Shown here: positions 1 through 8,002 of the stretch, piece by piece | Numbering within the stretch: the stretch's first letter is position 1 | Layout of the letters: the number at the start of each line of letters is the position of its first letter | NCBI GenBank assembly: GCA_945897365.1 | Contig: CAMDFD010000007.1 | Span: 1-64,000, forward strand | Direction of reading: 5' to 3' | Source: Bordetella parapertussis | Lineage (GTDB): Bacteria; Pseudomonadota; Gammaproteobacteria; Burkholderiales; Burkholderiaceae_B | Length of the DNA: 64,000 nt | Notes under the pieces: generated by a model | What the model was told of the DNA's origin: nothing | The model's input: the letters and a program-made list of their open reading frames with translations, nothing else | The model's database searches: none | Made by a program: the position numbers and the translations under genes

Positions 1-98
1 AGGTGGTCCCACCCCTTCCCATCCCGAACAGGACCGTGAAACACCTTAGCGCCGATGATAGTGGACGTACGTCTGTGAAAGTAGGTCATCGTCAAGCT
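1..98 (+). rRNA. rrf: 5S ribosomal RNA, 3' part (5' end outside window)
   Basis: The window opens inside a 5S rRNA gene. The segment with CCCACCCCTTCCCATCCCGA, then GCCGATGATAGTGG and the closing GTAGGTCATCGTCAAGCT, is the conserved 5S core and 3' strand of betaproteobacteria. About the first 15-20 bases are missing to the left. It is the last gene of an rRNA operon on the plus strand, followed directly by a terminator hairpin. Confidence 0.95.
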
Positions 99-107
99 CT
101 TACCCTC

Positions 108-138
108 AAAACCCCTCAGGCCTTGCCTGTGGGGTTTT
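108..138 (+). terminator. rRNA operon terminator
   Basis: Inverted repeat AAAACCCCTCAGG / CCTGTGGGGTTTT with one mismatch and a 5-base loop, ending in a T-run. It starts 10 bases after the 5S 3' end, the usual place for a rho-independent rrn terminator. Confidence 0.9.
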
Positions 139-280
139 GTCCTTTGGGCGCTTGAGATCACAGTGACGTCACGTTTGTGTGGTGCGCGTACGCCAATTAT
201 GTAAGATAATTGCTATGCATCAGTGAGGCACACAGGTGGACTATTCAGGACACTTGTTGATTATTTAAGGAGCGTTGCAA

Positions 281-637
281 ATGTCTAATGAACAAAGTCC
301 AGAAAGCAAACCCCCCATTGATTTGCGCACGCTGACTCAAGTTGCCTATGCCTTGTTTGCAATTGGTTTACTCAGTGGTGGCATGTTTGGTATCGCAACC
401 ATTGCGGCGATGGTTTTACTTTATGTAAAAAGGCCAGACGCAGCCGGAACAGTCTATGCCTCTCATTTTGATTGGCTAATGCAGACCTTTTGGTGGGGGT
501 TGCTTGCCCTGGTGATTAGCGGCATCGCTACCTATATTTATATCGGTTGGCTTGGAGTGGTTGCGACTGGGATTTGGATTTTGTATCGTCTGATCAAGGG
601 ATGGCTGGCACTCCTAGAGTGGAATGCACCCAACTAA
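281..637 (+). CDS. small DUF4870-like membrane protein
   Basis: This 118-residue protein has a short polar N-terminus (about residues 1-17) followed by three or four hydrophobic segments (about 22-48, 65-85 and 86-108) and a short polar tail. The pattern resembles the DUF4870/YidH-like small inner-membrane proteins seen in many proteobacteria; their function is unknown. I chose the ATG at 281 because AAGGAG lies eight bases upstream; an in-frame TTG at 275 is unlikely. The gene stands alone between the rrn terminator and its own terminator hairpin, so it is probably monocistronic. Confidence 0.75.
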   Translation: MSNEQSPESKPPIDLRTLTQVAYALFAIGLLSGGMFGIATIAAMVLLYVKRPDAAGTVYASHFDWLMQTFWWGLLALVISGIATYIYIGWLGVVATGIWILYRLIKGWLALLEWNAPN

Positions 638-658
638 TTGATCAACACCATTCATACA

Positions 659-685
659 AAAGGGCGCTTAACAAAAGCGCCCTTT
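659..685 (+). terminator. rho-independent terminator
   Basis: Perfect 11-bp stem AAAGGGCGCTT / AAGCGCCCTTT with a 5-base loop and a following T-run, 22 bases after the stop of the small membrane protein. The upstream A-run means it could also stop transcripts of the convergent SWIB gene. Confidence 0.9.
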
Positions 686-732
686 TTTTATCATTTGAAA
701 AAAAACCAAATCGATTTATTTCAAATAACGGT

Positions 733-1152
733 TTATTTCAAATGACCACTGACAATTTTTGTCAGTTCGAACATTGAGACTTGAGCCTTGCCAAACAGAG
801 GCTTGAGCTTTTCGTCGGCATTGATATTGCGACGATTTTTGGGATCTTGCAAGTCATGCTTTTTGATGTAGTCCCAAATCTTTTTCGTCACTTCTGTGCG
901 GGGCACAGCGGCAGCGCCAATCACGGCAGCCAGCACAGCGCTCGGCGTCAAAGCTTTCATGAATGCGGCATTGGGGGTGCGTGCCACTTTCTTTGCTGCG
1001 GGTTTCGCGGCAGCTTTCTTTACCGCAGCTTTTTTCACTGCAGGTGTTTTGACAGCGACTTTTTTGGCGGCAACTTTTTTCACTGCTGGTGTCTTAGCAG
1101 CGACTTTTTTGGCGACAACTTTCTTTGCGGCTGGTTTCTTGGCGGTGGCCAT
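733..1152 (-). CDS. SWIB/MDM2-domain protein with histone-H1-like Lys/Ala tail
   Basis: This 139-residue protein has two parts. Residues 2 to about 60 are a low-complexity basic tail made of repeats such as AAKK, AVKK and VAAKTP, like bacterial histone-H1-like proteins. Residues about 62-139 form a SWIB domain (LTPSAVLAAVIG ... IWDYIKKHDLQDP ... LFGKAQVSMFELTKIVSGHLK is its typical order). SWIB-only proteins occur in Chlamydia and in Burkholderiales; a DNA- or chromatin-binding role is assumed rather than shown. I take the ATG at 1152, preceded by AGGAG, rather than an upstream in-frame start at 1224, because the basic tail starts there. It converges with the small membrane protein gene. Confidence 0.9.
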   Translation of the reverse strand: MATAKKPAAKKVVAKKVAAKTPAVKKVAAKKVAVKTPAVKKAAVKKAAAKPAAKKVARTPNAAFMKALTPSAVLAAVIGAAAVPRTEVTKKIWDYIKKHDLQDPKNRRNINADEKLKPLFGKAQVSMFELTKIVSGHLK

Positions 1153-1362
1153 ATGGGCTCTCCTAGTGGAACAGATTAATGTGCACAACGGGCGCAGCAT
1201 AACGCTTCTCACAGTGAAAGACAAAGAATTTATGGAGAACGTCGCAAAATTGTCTCAAATGACCGGGTTGCTTGAACTCCTTGTAAAAATTAATAAGACG
1301 TATTCAGCGCAACTCAAGACAGGTAAAATCAGAAATGTGATCAATTTTCTGACGCTAAAACT

Positions 1363-2550
1363 ATGCAACCAAGATCTCCGCTTGCTGCGATTCAAATGTT
1401 CCACAAAGAGCTCATGGCGATCCGAAGGGATTTGCATGCCAATCCTGAACTCGGTTTCGAAGAAGTCCGGACCTCCGGCATTGTGGCGGGTGCCCTCACC
1501 GCGCTTGGCGTCGAAGTGCATAGGGGGATCGGGAAAACAGGCGTCGTGGGGGTGATTAAAGGTCAGCGCAGCGACTCCGGCAAAATGATCGGACTGCGCG
1601 CAGATATGGACGCCTTGCCGATGAGCGAGGACAGCACGGCGCAATACTGCTCAAAGGTGCCAGGGATGATGCATGCGTGTGGCCATGATGGCCATACGAC
1701 GATCCTGCTTGGCACGGCTAAATATTTGATGCAAAACAGAAATTTCAATGGCACTGCGATTTTGATCTTTCAACCGGCCGAAGAAGGGCTGGGCGGCGCG
1801 AAAGCAATGGTCGAAGATGGTCTGTTTGAAAGATTTCCCTGTGATGCGATTTATGCGCTGCACAACTGGCCGGGCCTGCCTGCGGGAGTGGTAGGGATCA
1901 ATCCTGGACCGATGATGGCCGCTTCGGATAAATTTGACATCACCATTCAGGGACGTGGTGGCCATGGTGCGCATCCCTACCAGACGATCGATCCGATCGT
2001 GGTGGCGGCCAATATGGTCACGGCTTTACAAACGATTGTTTCAAGAAACGTACATCCGCTCGAGGCGGCTGTGCTGTCTTTTGGACATATCCACGCGGGA
2101 TCAGCTTCGGCTGCAAGCGTGATTCCTGGGCAGGCCAAACTAGTCGGTACTGTGCGGACATTTAGTGATGATGTGCAAAAAGTCGTTGAGGCGCGGATGC
2201 GCACACTGATCGCGTCGATCGCCGAGGGCTATGGTGCCAAGGCTGAGTTCAATTACTTGCGTAACTATCCTGCCACCATCAACACCTCGGCTTGCGCGCA
2301 TTTTGTCGCCGATGTGGCAACAGACCTTTTTGGTGCGGAGCGCGTGGTGCGGGATATGACCCCTTCGATGGGTTCTGAAGATTTTTCCTTTATGTTGAAA
2401 AAAGTACCTGGTGCTTACTTTCGTTTAGGTCAGGGTGGTGCCGAGGAAGGTAAATTCCTGCACAACCCCAAGTTTGATTTTAATGACGACGTCATTCCCG
2501 TTGGTAGCGCAACCTTCGCCGCCTTGGTTGAGCGCAGCATGCCTCTTTAG
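1363..2550 (+). CDS. M20 family amidohydrolase (hippurate hydrolase-like)
   Basis: This 395-residue cytoplasmic enzyme belongs to the M20D/Amhx group of metal-dependent amidohydrolases, which cut N-acyl amino acids such as hippurate. Visible signatures are RRDLHANPELGFEE near residue 22, GLRADMDALPM near 76, the metal site HACGHDGHT near 105, QPAEEGLGGAK near 140, and the late motif MGSEDFSFML. The substrate cannot be told from sequence. The ATG at 1363 has no clear ribosome binding site; an internal Met at residue 12 is possible but would cut close to the conserved start. It is followed by pyrC after 44 bases. A paralogue lies at 40262-41461. Confidence 0.9.
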   Translation: MQPRSPLAAIQMFHKELMAIRRDLHANPELGFEEVRTSGIVAGALTALGVEVHRGIGKTGVVGVIKGQRSDSGKMIGLRADMDALPMSEDSTAQYCSKVPGMMHACGHDGHTTILLGTAKYLMQNRNFNGTAILIFQPAEEGLGGAKAMVEDGLFERFPCDAIYALHNWPGLPAGVVGINPGPMMAASDKFDITIQGRGGHGAHPYQTIDPIVVAANMVTALQTIVSRNVHPLEAAVLSFGHIHAGSASAASVIPGQAKLVGTVRTFSDDVQKVVEARMRTLIASIAEGYGAKAEFNYLRNYPATINTSACAHFVADVATDLFGAERVVRDMTPSMGSEDFSFMLKKVPGAYFRLGQGGAEEGKFLHNPKFDFNDDVIPVGSATFAALVERSMPL

Positions 2551-2594
2551 AGCGCAAAGCTTTATCTTTTTCACTTTAACTTTCATCATTCAGC

Positions 2595-3650
2595 ATGACT
2601 CAAACGACGCTCACCATCACACGCCCCGACGATTGGCACCTCCATCTGCGCGACGCCGAGGCTTTGCGTGCCGTGGTTGGCGATACGGCACGACAGTTTG
2701 CGCGAGCCATTGTGATGCCAAATCTCAAGCCACCCGTCACGACCGCGGCCCTGGCTGTAGCGTATCGCGAGCGTATCGAGCAAGCACTCGTGGCCGCGGG
2801 TGTACCAGCAGGAAGCTTTAAGCCGTTAATGACGCTCTATTTGACAGACAATACCCAGCCCGACGAAGCTGTAGAGGCCTTTGAGACAGGCGCAGCGGTC
2901 GCGTTCAAGCTTTACCCTGCGGGCGCTACGACCAACTCAGATGCGGGCGTCACGGACCTGTTGGCACGTTGCAGTCCGGTGCTAGAGGCGATGCAGCGGA
3001 TCGGAATGCCCTTGTTGGTGCATGGCGAGGTGACGGATCCTGCGATCGATGTTTTTGATCGCGAAGCCCTGTTTATCGATCGTGTCATGATTCCTTTGCG
3101 CAAAGCGTTTCCGACTTTGAAGGTCGTGTTTGAGCACATCACCACCAAAGAGGGTGTGGACTATGTGCGCGATGCCGAGGGCCCAGTCGCAGCGACCATT
3201 ACGGCGCAACATCTTCTTTACAATCGCAACGCTATTTTTCAAGGCGGGGTTCGACCGCATTTTTATTGCTTGCCAATCTTAAAACGTGAAGTCCATCGGC
3301 GCGCTTTAGTTGAGGCTGCGACCAGTGACAGCCCGCGATTCTTTTTGGGTACAGATAGCGCGCCTCATTCCAAAGGGCTTAAAGAGCATGCCTGTGGTTG
3401 CGCGGGCTGCTATACAGCGCTGCACGCCATGGAGTTGTATGCAACGGCTTTTGATGGTGTGGGCAAGATCGATAAACTTGAGGCTTTCGCCAGCTTTCGC
3501 GGACCGGATTTTTATGGGTTGCCGCGCAATACAGGCACGCTCACGTTGGAAAGAGGTGATTTTCCGATCCCGACCGAGCTGCCCTTTGGCAAGGAAACGA
3601 TCGTCCCCTTGGCCGCCGGTGAAACGCTCAAGTGGCGTGTACGCACCTAA
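2595..3650 (+). CDS. pyrC: dihydroorotase, class II
   Basis: Dihydroorotase catalyses the reversible cyclisation of carbamoyl aspartate to dihydroorotate, step three of pyrimidine synthesis. The 351-residue length and the sequence match E. coli-type PyrC: RPDDWHLHLRD near the N-terminus with the two zinc His residues, VMPNLKPPVTT, FKLYPAGATTNS with the carboxylated Lys, LLVHGEV, FEHITTKEGV and GTDSAPHS with the catalytic Asp. The ATG at 2595 begins the conserved N-terminus directly. Its stop codon touches the stop of uup on the other strand with no spacer. Confidence 0.97.
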   Translation: MTQTTLTITRPDDWHLHLRDAEALRAVVGDTARQFARAIVMPNLKPPVTTAALAVAYRERIEQALVAAGVPAGSFKPLMTLYLTDNTQPDEAVEAFETGAAVAFKLYPAGATTNSDAGVTDLLARCSPVLEAMQRIGMPLLVHGEVTDPAIDVFDREALFIDRVMIPLRKAFPTLKVVFEHITTKEGVDYVRDAEGPVAATITAQHLLYNRNAIFQGGVRPHFYCLPILKREVHRRALVEAATSDSPRFFLGTDSAPHSKGLKEHACGCAGCYTALHAMELYATAFDGVGKIDKLEAFASFRGPDFYGLPRNTGTLTLERGDFPIPTELPFGKETIVPLAAGETLKWRVRT

Positions 3651-5507
3651 TCAGGATTGACGAGCCTCCAGCGCTTCCCAGCGCGCGAAGTGTTTGAGTA
3701 ACAAGGCATCGATTTCAGTCAGCCTTGATTGAATAGAAGTCAGCTTTTCAGGGTCATTTTTGTAAAGTTCGCTTTGCCCCATCTTAGCGACAAGTGCCTC
3801 CTGTTCTTGCTCAAGCTTTTGAATATCAAGCGGAAGTTGCTCGAGTTCTTTGAGCTCCCAAGGTGCGAGTTTGTTTGGACGTGCTTTGGTAGGTAGGGGT
3901 GTTATTGCTGTCGCTGCAGGCGTTGACTTGGCAGTGCCTGAATCTGGCGTATTGCTCGCGACTTGCTGTGCAGATTTCAGTTGGGCAATTGCGGAAGGTC
4001 CCTGGGTTGTTTTGTGCTGGCGCTCCCAGTCGACAAAGCCGCCGACGTAGTCTTTCCAGTGACCGTCACCTTCACTGGCAATGGTCTGGGTCACTACGTT
4101 GTCCAAGAAAGTGCGATCGTGGCTGACAAGCAAAACAGTGCCTGGGTAGTCTTGAAGGAGTTCCTCGAGCAACTCGAGTGTTTCGATATCGAGATCGTTC
4201 GTGGGTTCGTCCAGCACCAGGATATTCGCTGGGCGCGCAAAGAGTCTTGCCAAAAGCAGGCGGGCACGTTCACCGCCCGAGAGGCTTTTAACGGGTGAAT
4301 GCGCGCGTGCCGGTGCGAATAAAAAATCACCTAGATAGCTCATCACGTGTTTACGTGTGCCACCGATTTCAATCCATTCACTCCCCGGATTGATCACGTC
4401 TGCCAGGGTGGCATTTTCATCGAGTTGACTTCGCATTTGGTCGAAATAGGCCACGCTGAGGTTCGTGCCTAATTTCACTGTGCCGCTATCAGGTTGCAGG
4501 GTACCGAGAATCAGTTTGAGAAGCGTCGATTTACCCACACCATTCGGACCAATGAAACCGATGCGATCGCCGCGCATGATGGAGGTGGAGTAGTCGTGCA
4601 CGACGCAGAGGTCCCCAAAGGACTTATTGATGTTTTCGAGTTCGGCGACGAGCTTGCCTGAGCGCTGGCCTGAGTCGAGCGCGAGTTGAACATTACCTAG
4701 GCGATCGCGGCGATCCGCACGCTCGCGACGTAATTGTTCGAGTCGCCGAACGCGGCCTTCGTTACGGGTGCGTCGTGCTTCGACGCCTTTGCGGATCCAG
4801 ATTTCTTCTTGGGCCAGCAATTTGTCGAAGCGCGCATTTTCAAGGCGTTGTGATTCGAGCCACTGTGCTTTGCGAACTTGCCACTCGGAGAAATTGCCCG
4901 GAAAACTCAGCAGCGCACCGCGATCAAGCTCAACGATGCGCGTGGCAATGGAATCTAGAAAGCGTCGGTCATGAGTGATCACGATTGCGCTGCCAGGCCA
5001 CTGTTTGAGAGTGCTTTCCAACCATTGGATGCCATCGAGGTCAAGATGGTTGGTGGGCTCGTCAAGCAAGAGCAAGCTCGGCTCGTTGGCCATGGCACTG
5101 ATCAGTGCCACACGTTTGCGCATGCCGCCTGAGAGCGTGCCCACAATGGCTTCGGGGGGGAGGCCAAGCTTGTCTATCAGTGCGCGAACGCGCGAGGCAC
5201 GATTCCAGTCTTCGCTTTCTGGATCGTATTCGCCGAACACGGCCTGCTCGATCGTCAGCGTTTCATCGAGCTGTGGCTCTTGTTCGACAGTCGCGACTTT
5301 GACGTGGCCTGCGATGTTGATCGCGCCATCATCAGGTTGTGTGCGTCCATCGAGCAGTCGGAGTAAAGAGGATTTGCCTGCGCCGTTGCGTCCGATCAAA
5401 CCGATACGTTCGTGCGCATGAATGGCAAGGTCTGCACCGTCTAGCAAAGGATGGTGTCCATAGGCGAGGTGAACGGCATTGAGGGTAATGAGAGCTTGGC
5501 TGGACAT
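3651..5507 (-). CDS. uup: ABC-F family ATPase Uup
   Basis: A 618-residue soluble ABC-F protein with two ATPase domains in one chain and no membrane segments. The first Walker A is GRNGAGKSSLL (about residue 38) with signature LSGGMRKR and Walker B LLLLDEPTNHLDLDG. The second is GPNGVGKSTLLK (about 320) with LSGGERARLLLARL and ILVLDEPTNDLDIETLE. A basic linker rich in Arg lies between them, and the last 80 or so residues form a charged coiled coil typical of Uup, which distinguishes it from EttA. Uup acts on ribosomes and branched DNA intermediates and limits precise transposon excision in E. coli. It is divergent from rnpB and converges on pyrC. Confidence 0.93.
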   Translation of the reverse strand: MSSQALITLNAVHLAYGHHPLLDGADLAIHAHERIGLIGRNGAGKSSLLRLLDGRTQPDDGAINIAGHVKVATVEQEPQLDETLTIEQAVFGEYDPESEDWNRASRVRALIDKLGLPPEAIVGTLSGGMRKRVALISAMANEPSLLLLDEPTNHLDLDGIQWLESTLKQWPGSAIVITHDRRFLDSIATRIVELDRGALLSFPGNFSEWQVRKAQWLESQRLENARFDKLLAQEEIWIRKGVEARRTRNEGRVRRLEQLRRERADRRDRLGNVQLALDSGQRSGKLVAELENINKSFGDLCVVHDYSTSIMRGDRIGFIGPNGVGKSTLLKLILGTLQPDSGTVKLGTNLSVAYFDQMRSQLDENATLADVINPGSEWIEIGGTRKHVMSYLGDFLFAPARAHSPVKSLSGGERARLLLARLFARPANILVLDEPTNDLDIETLELLEELLQDYPGTVLLVSHDRTFLDNVVTQTIASEGDGHWKDYVGGFVDWERQHKTTQGPSAIAQLKSAQQVASNTPDSGTAKSTPAATAITPLPTKARPNKLAPWELKELEQLPLDIQKLEQEQEALVAKMGQSELYKNDPEKLTSIQSRLTEIDALLLKHFARWEALEARQS

Positions 5508-5555
5508 GTTTGATGCGGCTGCAGTGAGAAGTTAAGTCCGCTATTGTCGCAGGAG

Positions 5556-5582
5556 TTGCCCTCGGCTGTATGGCCTTACAAT
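5556..5582 (+). promoter_or_regulatory. probable rnpB promoter
   Basis: A TACAAT -10 element at 5577-5582 lies eight bases before the predicted 5' end of the RNase P RNA. A TTGCCC element at 5556-5561 could be the -35, although the 15-bp spacer is short. The position relative to the RNA supports the -10 more than the -35. Confidence 0.6.
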
Positions 5583-5589
5583 GGGAATG

Positions 5590-5997
5590 CAAGGCAGATT
5601 GGGCAATCGCGGTGCTTCGTGCATCGAGGAAGGTCCGGACTCCATAGGGCAGGATAACGGTTAACGACCGTCCGGCGCGCCACGCGCAAGCGTGCGGGCG
5701 ACGAGGACTAGGGCCACAGAGACGAGTTTGCAGTGAGGGTGTGTCGCGAGATGCACTCCGCCACGGTGTGACCGTGGTGTAGGGTCCGCTTTCGGATCGG
5801 GCATTGCAAGGTGAAACGCGGCAACCTCTATCCGGAGCAACACCAAATAGGCATGCGTGTGGTTTCGACCACGACGGGCGGCTCCGTCCAAGTATGCGGG
5901 TAGGTGGCTAGAGCATTTCAGCAATGAAATGCCCAGAGGAATGATTGCCGACCTCCGCAAGGGGGTTTACAGAATCCGGCCTATAGATCTGTCTTGC
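5590..5997 (+). ncRNA. rnpB: RNase P RNA (class A)
   Basis: Catalytic RNA of RNase P, which matures tRNA 5' ends. The conserved blocks appear in order: GAGGAAGGTCCGGACTCC followed by ATAGGGCAGGATAACGGTTAA, then the CCACAGAGACGAG region, GAGCAACACCAAATAGG, GGGTAGGTGGCTAGAGC, and the 3' block ACAGAATCCGGCCTATAG. The terminal helix P1 can be drawn between AAGGCAGAT (5591-5599) and ATCTGTCTT (5987-5995) with one G-U pair, which sets both ends within a few bases. It lies between uup (other strand) and the dcw cluster, a position also seen in other Burkholderiales. Confidence 0.97.
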
Positions 5998-6169
5998 ACT
6001 TTTCAATTAGACCATTTGGTGCATGCAGGGGTTATCCCTATAGCAGGTGTTGATATTCAACATTTACTAGATCTTCCAATTGCATGATTTATTTGAACAA
6101 TTCATTTCCGTGACTTCTGCAAAAACAGTTCTAAGTCCTTGTTGTCATTGAAAAAAACCAATTTCTGAC

Positions 6170-6198
6170 TTGACCAAACTTAATCATTCACTTAGAGT
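6170..6198 (+). promoter_or_regulatory. probable promoter of the dcw cluster (Pmra)
   Basis: TTGACC (6170-6175), a 17-bp spacer and TAGAGT (6193-6198) form a plausible sigma-70 promoter 42 bp before mraZ. The -10 abuts the first box of the MraZ array, which suits autorepression. Confidence 0.6.
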
Positions 6199-6231
6199 GG
6201 TGAAAAGTGCATATTTGTGCAACAAAGTGGG
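6197..6231 (+). promoter_or_regulatory. putative MraZ operator (four GTG boxes at 10-bp period)
   Basis: GTG-starting pentamers recur at 6197 (GTGGT), 6207 (GTGCA), 6217 (GTGCA) and 6227 (GTGGG), each exactly 10 bp apart with A/T-rich spacers. MraZ is known to bind tandem TGGGN5-type repeats with the same 10-bp period in front of its own gene. The array ends nine bases before the mraZ start codon. Confidence 0.75.
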
Positions 6232-6239
6232 GTTAATCG

Positions 6240-6668
6240 GTGTTTCAAGGAAGTAGTGCGCTTACGCTGGATGCTAAAGGTCGGATCAATATTCCGACCC
6301 GGCATCGCGACGCTCTGATTGAGCGGGCGCAAGGCTGTCTGACGATTACGCGCCACCCTGATGGCTGTTTATTAGTCTATCCGCGCCCCGAATGGGAGCA
6401 AAAGCGTGAGCAGATTGCTGCTTTCCCTATGTCGGCACGCGCGCTTCAACGCTTGCTGTTGGGTAATGCTCAGGATGTCGATATTGATGGTTCAGGCCGC
6501 GTGCTCGTTGCGCCAGAGCTTAGACAGGCTGCGGGCATGTCTCGAGACGTGATGTTGTTGGGAATGGGTGCGCACTTTGAATTGTGGGATGCCGCAGCAT
6601 TGACGCGCCGAGAGGCTGCGGATTTGTCGCAAGGCATGGGGGATGTTTTAAATCAATTTTCGTTTTAA
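6240..6668 (+). CDS. mraZ: transcriptional regulator MraZ
   Basis: A 142-residue AbrB-like DNA-binding protein that forms ring oligomers and represses the dcw operon. The two repeat halves are visible: FQGSSALTLDAKGRINIPTRHR near the N-terminus, and DIDGSGRVLVAPELRQAAG in the second half. Length is normal for the family. The start is GTG at 6240; it opens directly on the conserved FQGSS motif and no ATG is available. It lies behind the GTG-box array and three bases ahead of rsmH, so it is the first gene of the division cluster. Confidence 0.96.
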   Translation: MFQGSSALTLDAKGRINIPTRHRDALIERAQGCLTITRHPDGCLLVYPRPEWEQKREQIAAFPMSARALQRLLLGNAQDVDIDGSGRVLVAPELRQAAGMSRDVMLLGMGAHFELWDAAALTRREAADLSQGMGDVLNQFSF

Positions 6669-6671
6669 TTC

Positions 6672-7706
6672 GTGACTGTGTTCAGTCATCGGCCCGTGCT
6701 GCTCGAGCCGACTGTCGAAGCCTTAGTTTTGCCGGGTTACGGCAAGCGCGCCTCTAAGACTTCGGCAAATACTGATACGCAGACCGCGAGGCTATCCGGC
6801 GTTTTTGTTGATGCGACGTTTGGGCGGGGTGGTCATTCGAGATTGTTGCTGCAAAAGTTAAATCCAGACGCAAAGCTTTACGTATTTGATAAGGATCCGC
6901 AGGCGATTGAGGTGGCGCAGGAGTTGGCCCGCGTGGATAGCCGAGTCACGGTGATTCACGAGGGTTTTGGCGACATGTTGAGTGCGTTGTCTGCGCTAGA
7001 TGTGAACGAAGTGGATGGCGTGATGTTGGATCTGGGGGTTTCCTCCCCACAGATTGATGACGCCGCCCGAGGTTTTTCTTTTATGCGTGAAGGTCCGCTC
7101 GATATGAGAATGGATACGACGCGCGGTGAGACAGTGGCGCAATGGTTGGCGCTGGCAAGTGTTGATGAGATGCGGGAGGTCATAGTTCGATATGGCGAAG
7201 AACGGTTTGCTTTTCAGATTGCAAAGGCGATTGCTGCTCGCCGCGCAACAAGTCCGCTGCTTACCACGCTCGACCTCGCCGAGCTCGTGTCAAGCACCGT
7301 CCGCACGCGCGAAAAGAGCCAGCATCCGGCTACACGCACCTTTCAAGCTTTACGGATTTACATCAATCGTGAGCTCGAAGAGCTCGAGAGCGCCCTCCAG
7401 GCAACTCTGACCTTACTGAAAACAGGCGGACGTATGGCCGTGATTAGCTTCCACTCGTTGGAAGATCGCGTCGTCAAGCAGTTCATTGCAGCAGCATCCC
7501 GTCCGGAAGCTGCGTATGCCCGCCTCCCTCTTCGCGAAAGCGAAATGCCTCAGCCCGTTTTGCTCGCGTTAGCTCGGGTGTTGCCCTCGGATAGCGAAAT
7601 CAGCGAGAATCCACGCTCGCGCTCTGCTGTTTTACGCGTGGCTGAACGGACAGTAACGGTATTGCCTGTCGCAGTCCCCTCTCGGCACAAGAGAGGAGGA
7701 CATTGA
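6672..7706 (+). CDS. rsmH: 16S rRNA (cytosine1402-N4)-methyltransferase
   Basis: RsmH (MraW) methylates N4 of C1402 in the ribosomal P site using S-adenosylmethionine. The 344-residue protein shows HRPVLLEPTVEAL at the start, the SAM motif VDATFGRGGHSR, MLDLGVSSPQIDDAARGFSF, GPLDMRMD, and the C-terminal block ISFHSLEDRVVKQF and NPRSRSAVLRVAER. About 15 extra residues after LVLPGYGKR push the SAM motif downstream compared with E. coli. The start is a GTG three bases past mraZ. Its stop overlaps the ftsL start as TGATG, indicating translational coupling. Confidence 0.96.
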   Translation: MTVFSHRPVLLEPTVEALVLPGYGKRASKTSANTDTQTARLSGVFVDATFGRGGHSRLLLQKLNPDAKLYVFDKDPQAIEVAQELARVDSRVTVIHEGFGDMLSALSALDVNEVDGVMLDLGVSSPQIDDAARGFSFMREGPLDMRMDTTRGETVAQWLALASVDEMREVIVRYGEERFAFQIAKAIAARRATSPLLTTLDLAELVSSTVRTREKSQHPATRTFQALRIYINRELEELESALQATLTLLKTGGRMAVISFHSLEDRVVKQFIAAASRPEAAYARLPLRESEMPQPVLLALARVLPSDSEISENPRSRSAVLRVAERTVTVLPVAVPSRHKRGGH

Positions 7707-8002
7707 TGGGTCGTGTCTGCATTGTCGTCGCGCTGGTCTTGATGTGTTCAGCATTGTCGTTGGTCACGGCGCGCTATCAATCTCGCCAGCTCTATGATCA
7801 GCTCGATCGATACAAGGCAAAGTCGCACGAGCTTGAAATCGACTGGCGTCGACTTCAGCTTGACAGGGCTGCGGAGTCTAACAATGCCAAAGTCGATCGC
7901 TTGGCGCGCGAAGAACTCAAGATGACGGGCATCGTGCCCGATCGCACGGTCTACGTGGCACAGCCACGTTCTGGTTCGGGTACGCAAGGAGGTGCGCGAT
8001 GA
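7706..8002 (+). CDS. ftsL: cell division protein FtsL
   Basis: A 98-residue bitopic protein of the FtsQLB divisome subcomplex. One membrane segment (about residues 3-20) is followed by a periplasmic coiled coil (about 24-65), the FtsL layout. Sequence conservation of the family is low, so position between rsmH and ftsI is a large part of the evidence. GAGAGGAGG just upstream supports the ATG at 7706, overlapping the rsmH stop, rather than the TTG one codon before. Confidence 0.9.
   Translation: MGRVCIVVALVLMCSALSLVTARYQSRQLYDQLDRYKAKSHELEIDWRRLQLDRAAESNNAKVDRLAREELKMTGIVPDRTVYVAQPRSGSGTQGGAR

Noticed and set aside
896..1555. Plus-strand frame of Ala/Phe/Thr-rich sequence
   Set aside because: It is antisense to the Lys/Ala repeat tail of the SWIB gene and then runs into the M20 gene out of frame.
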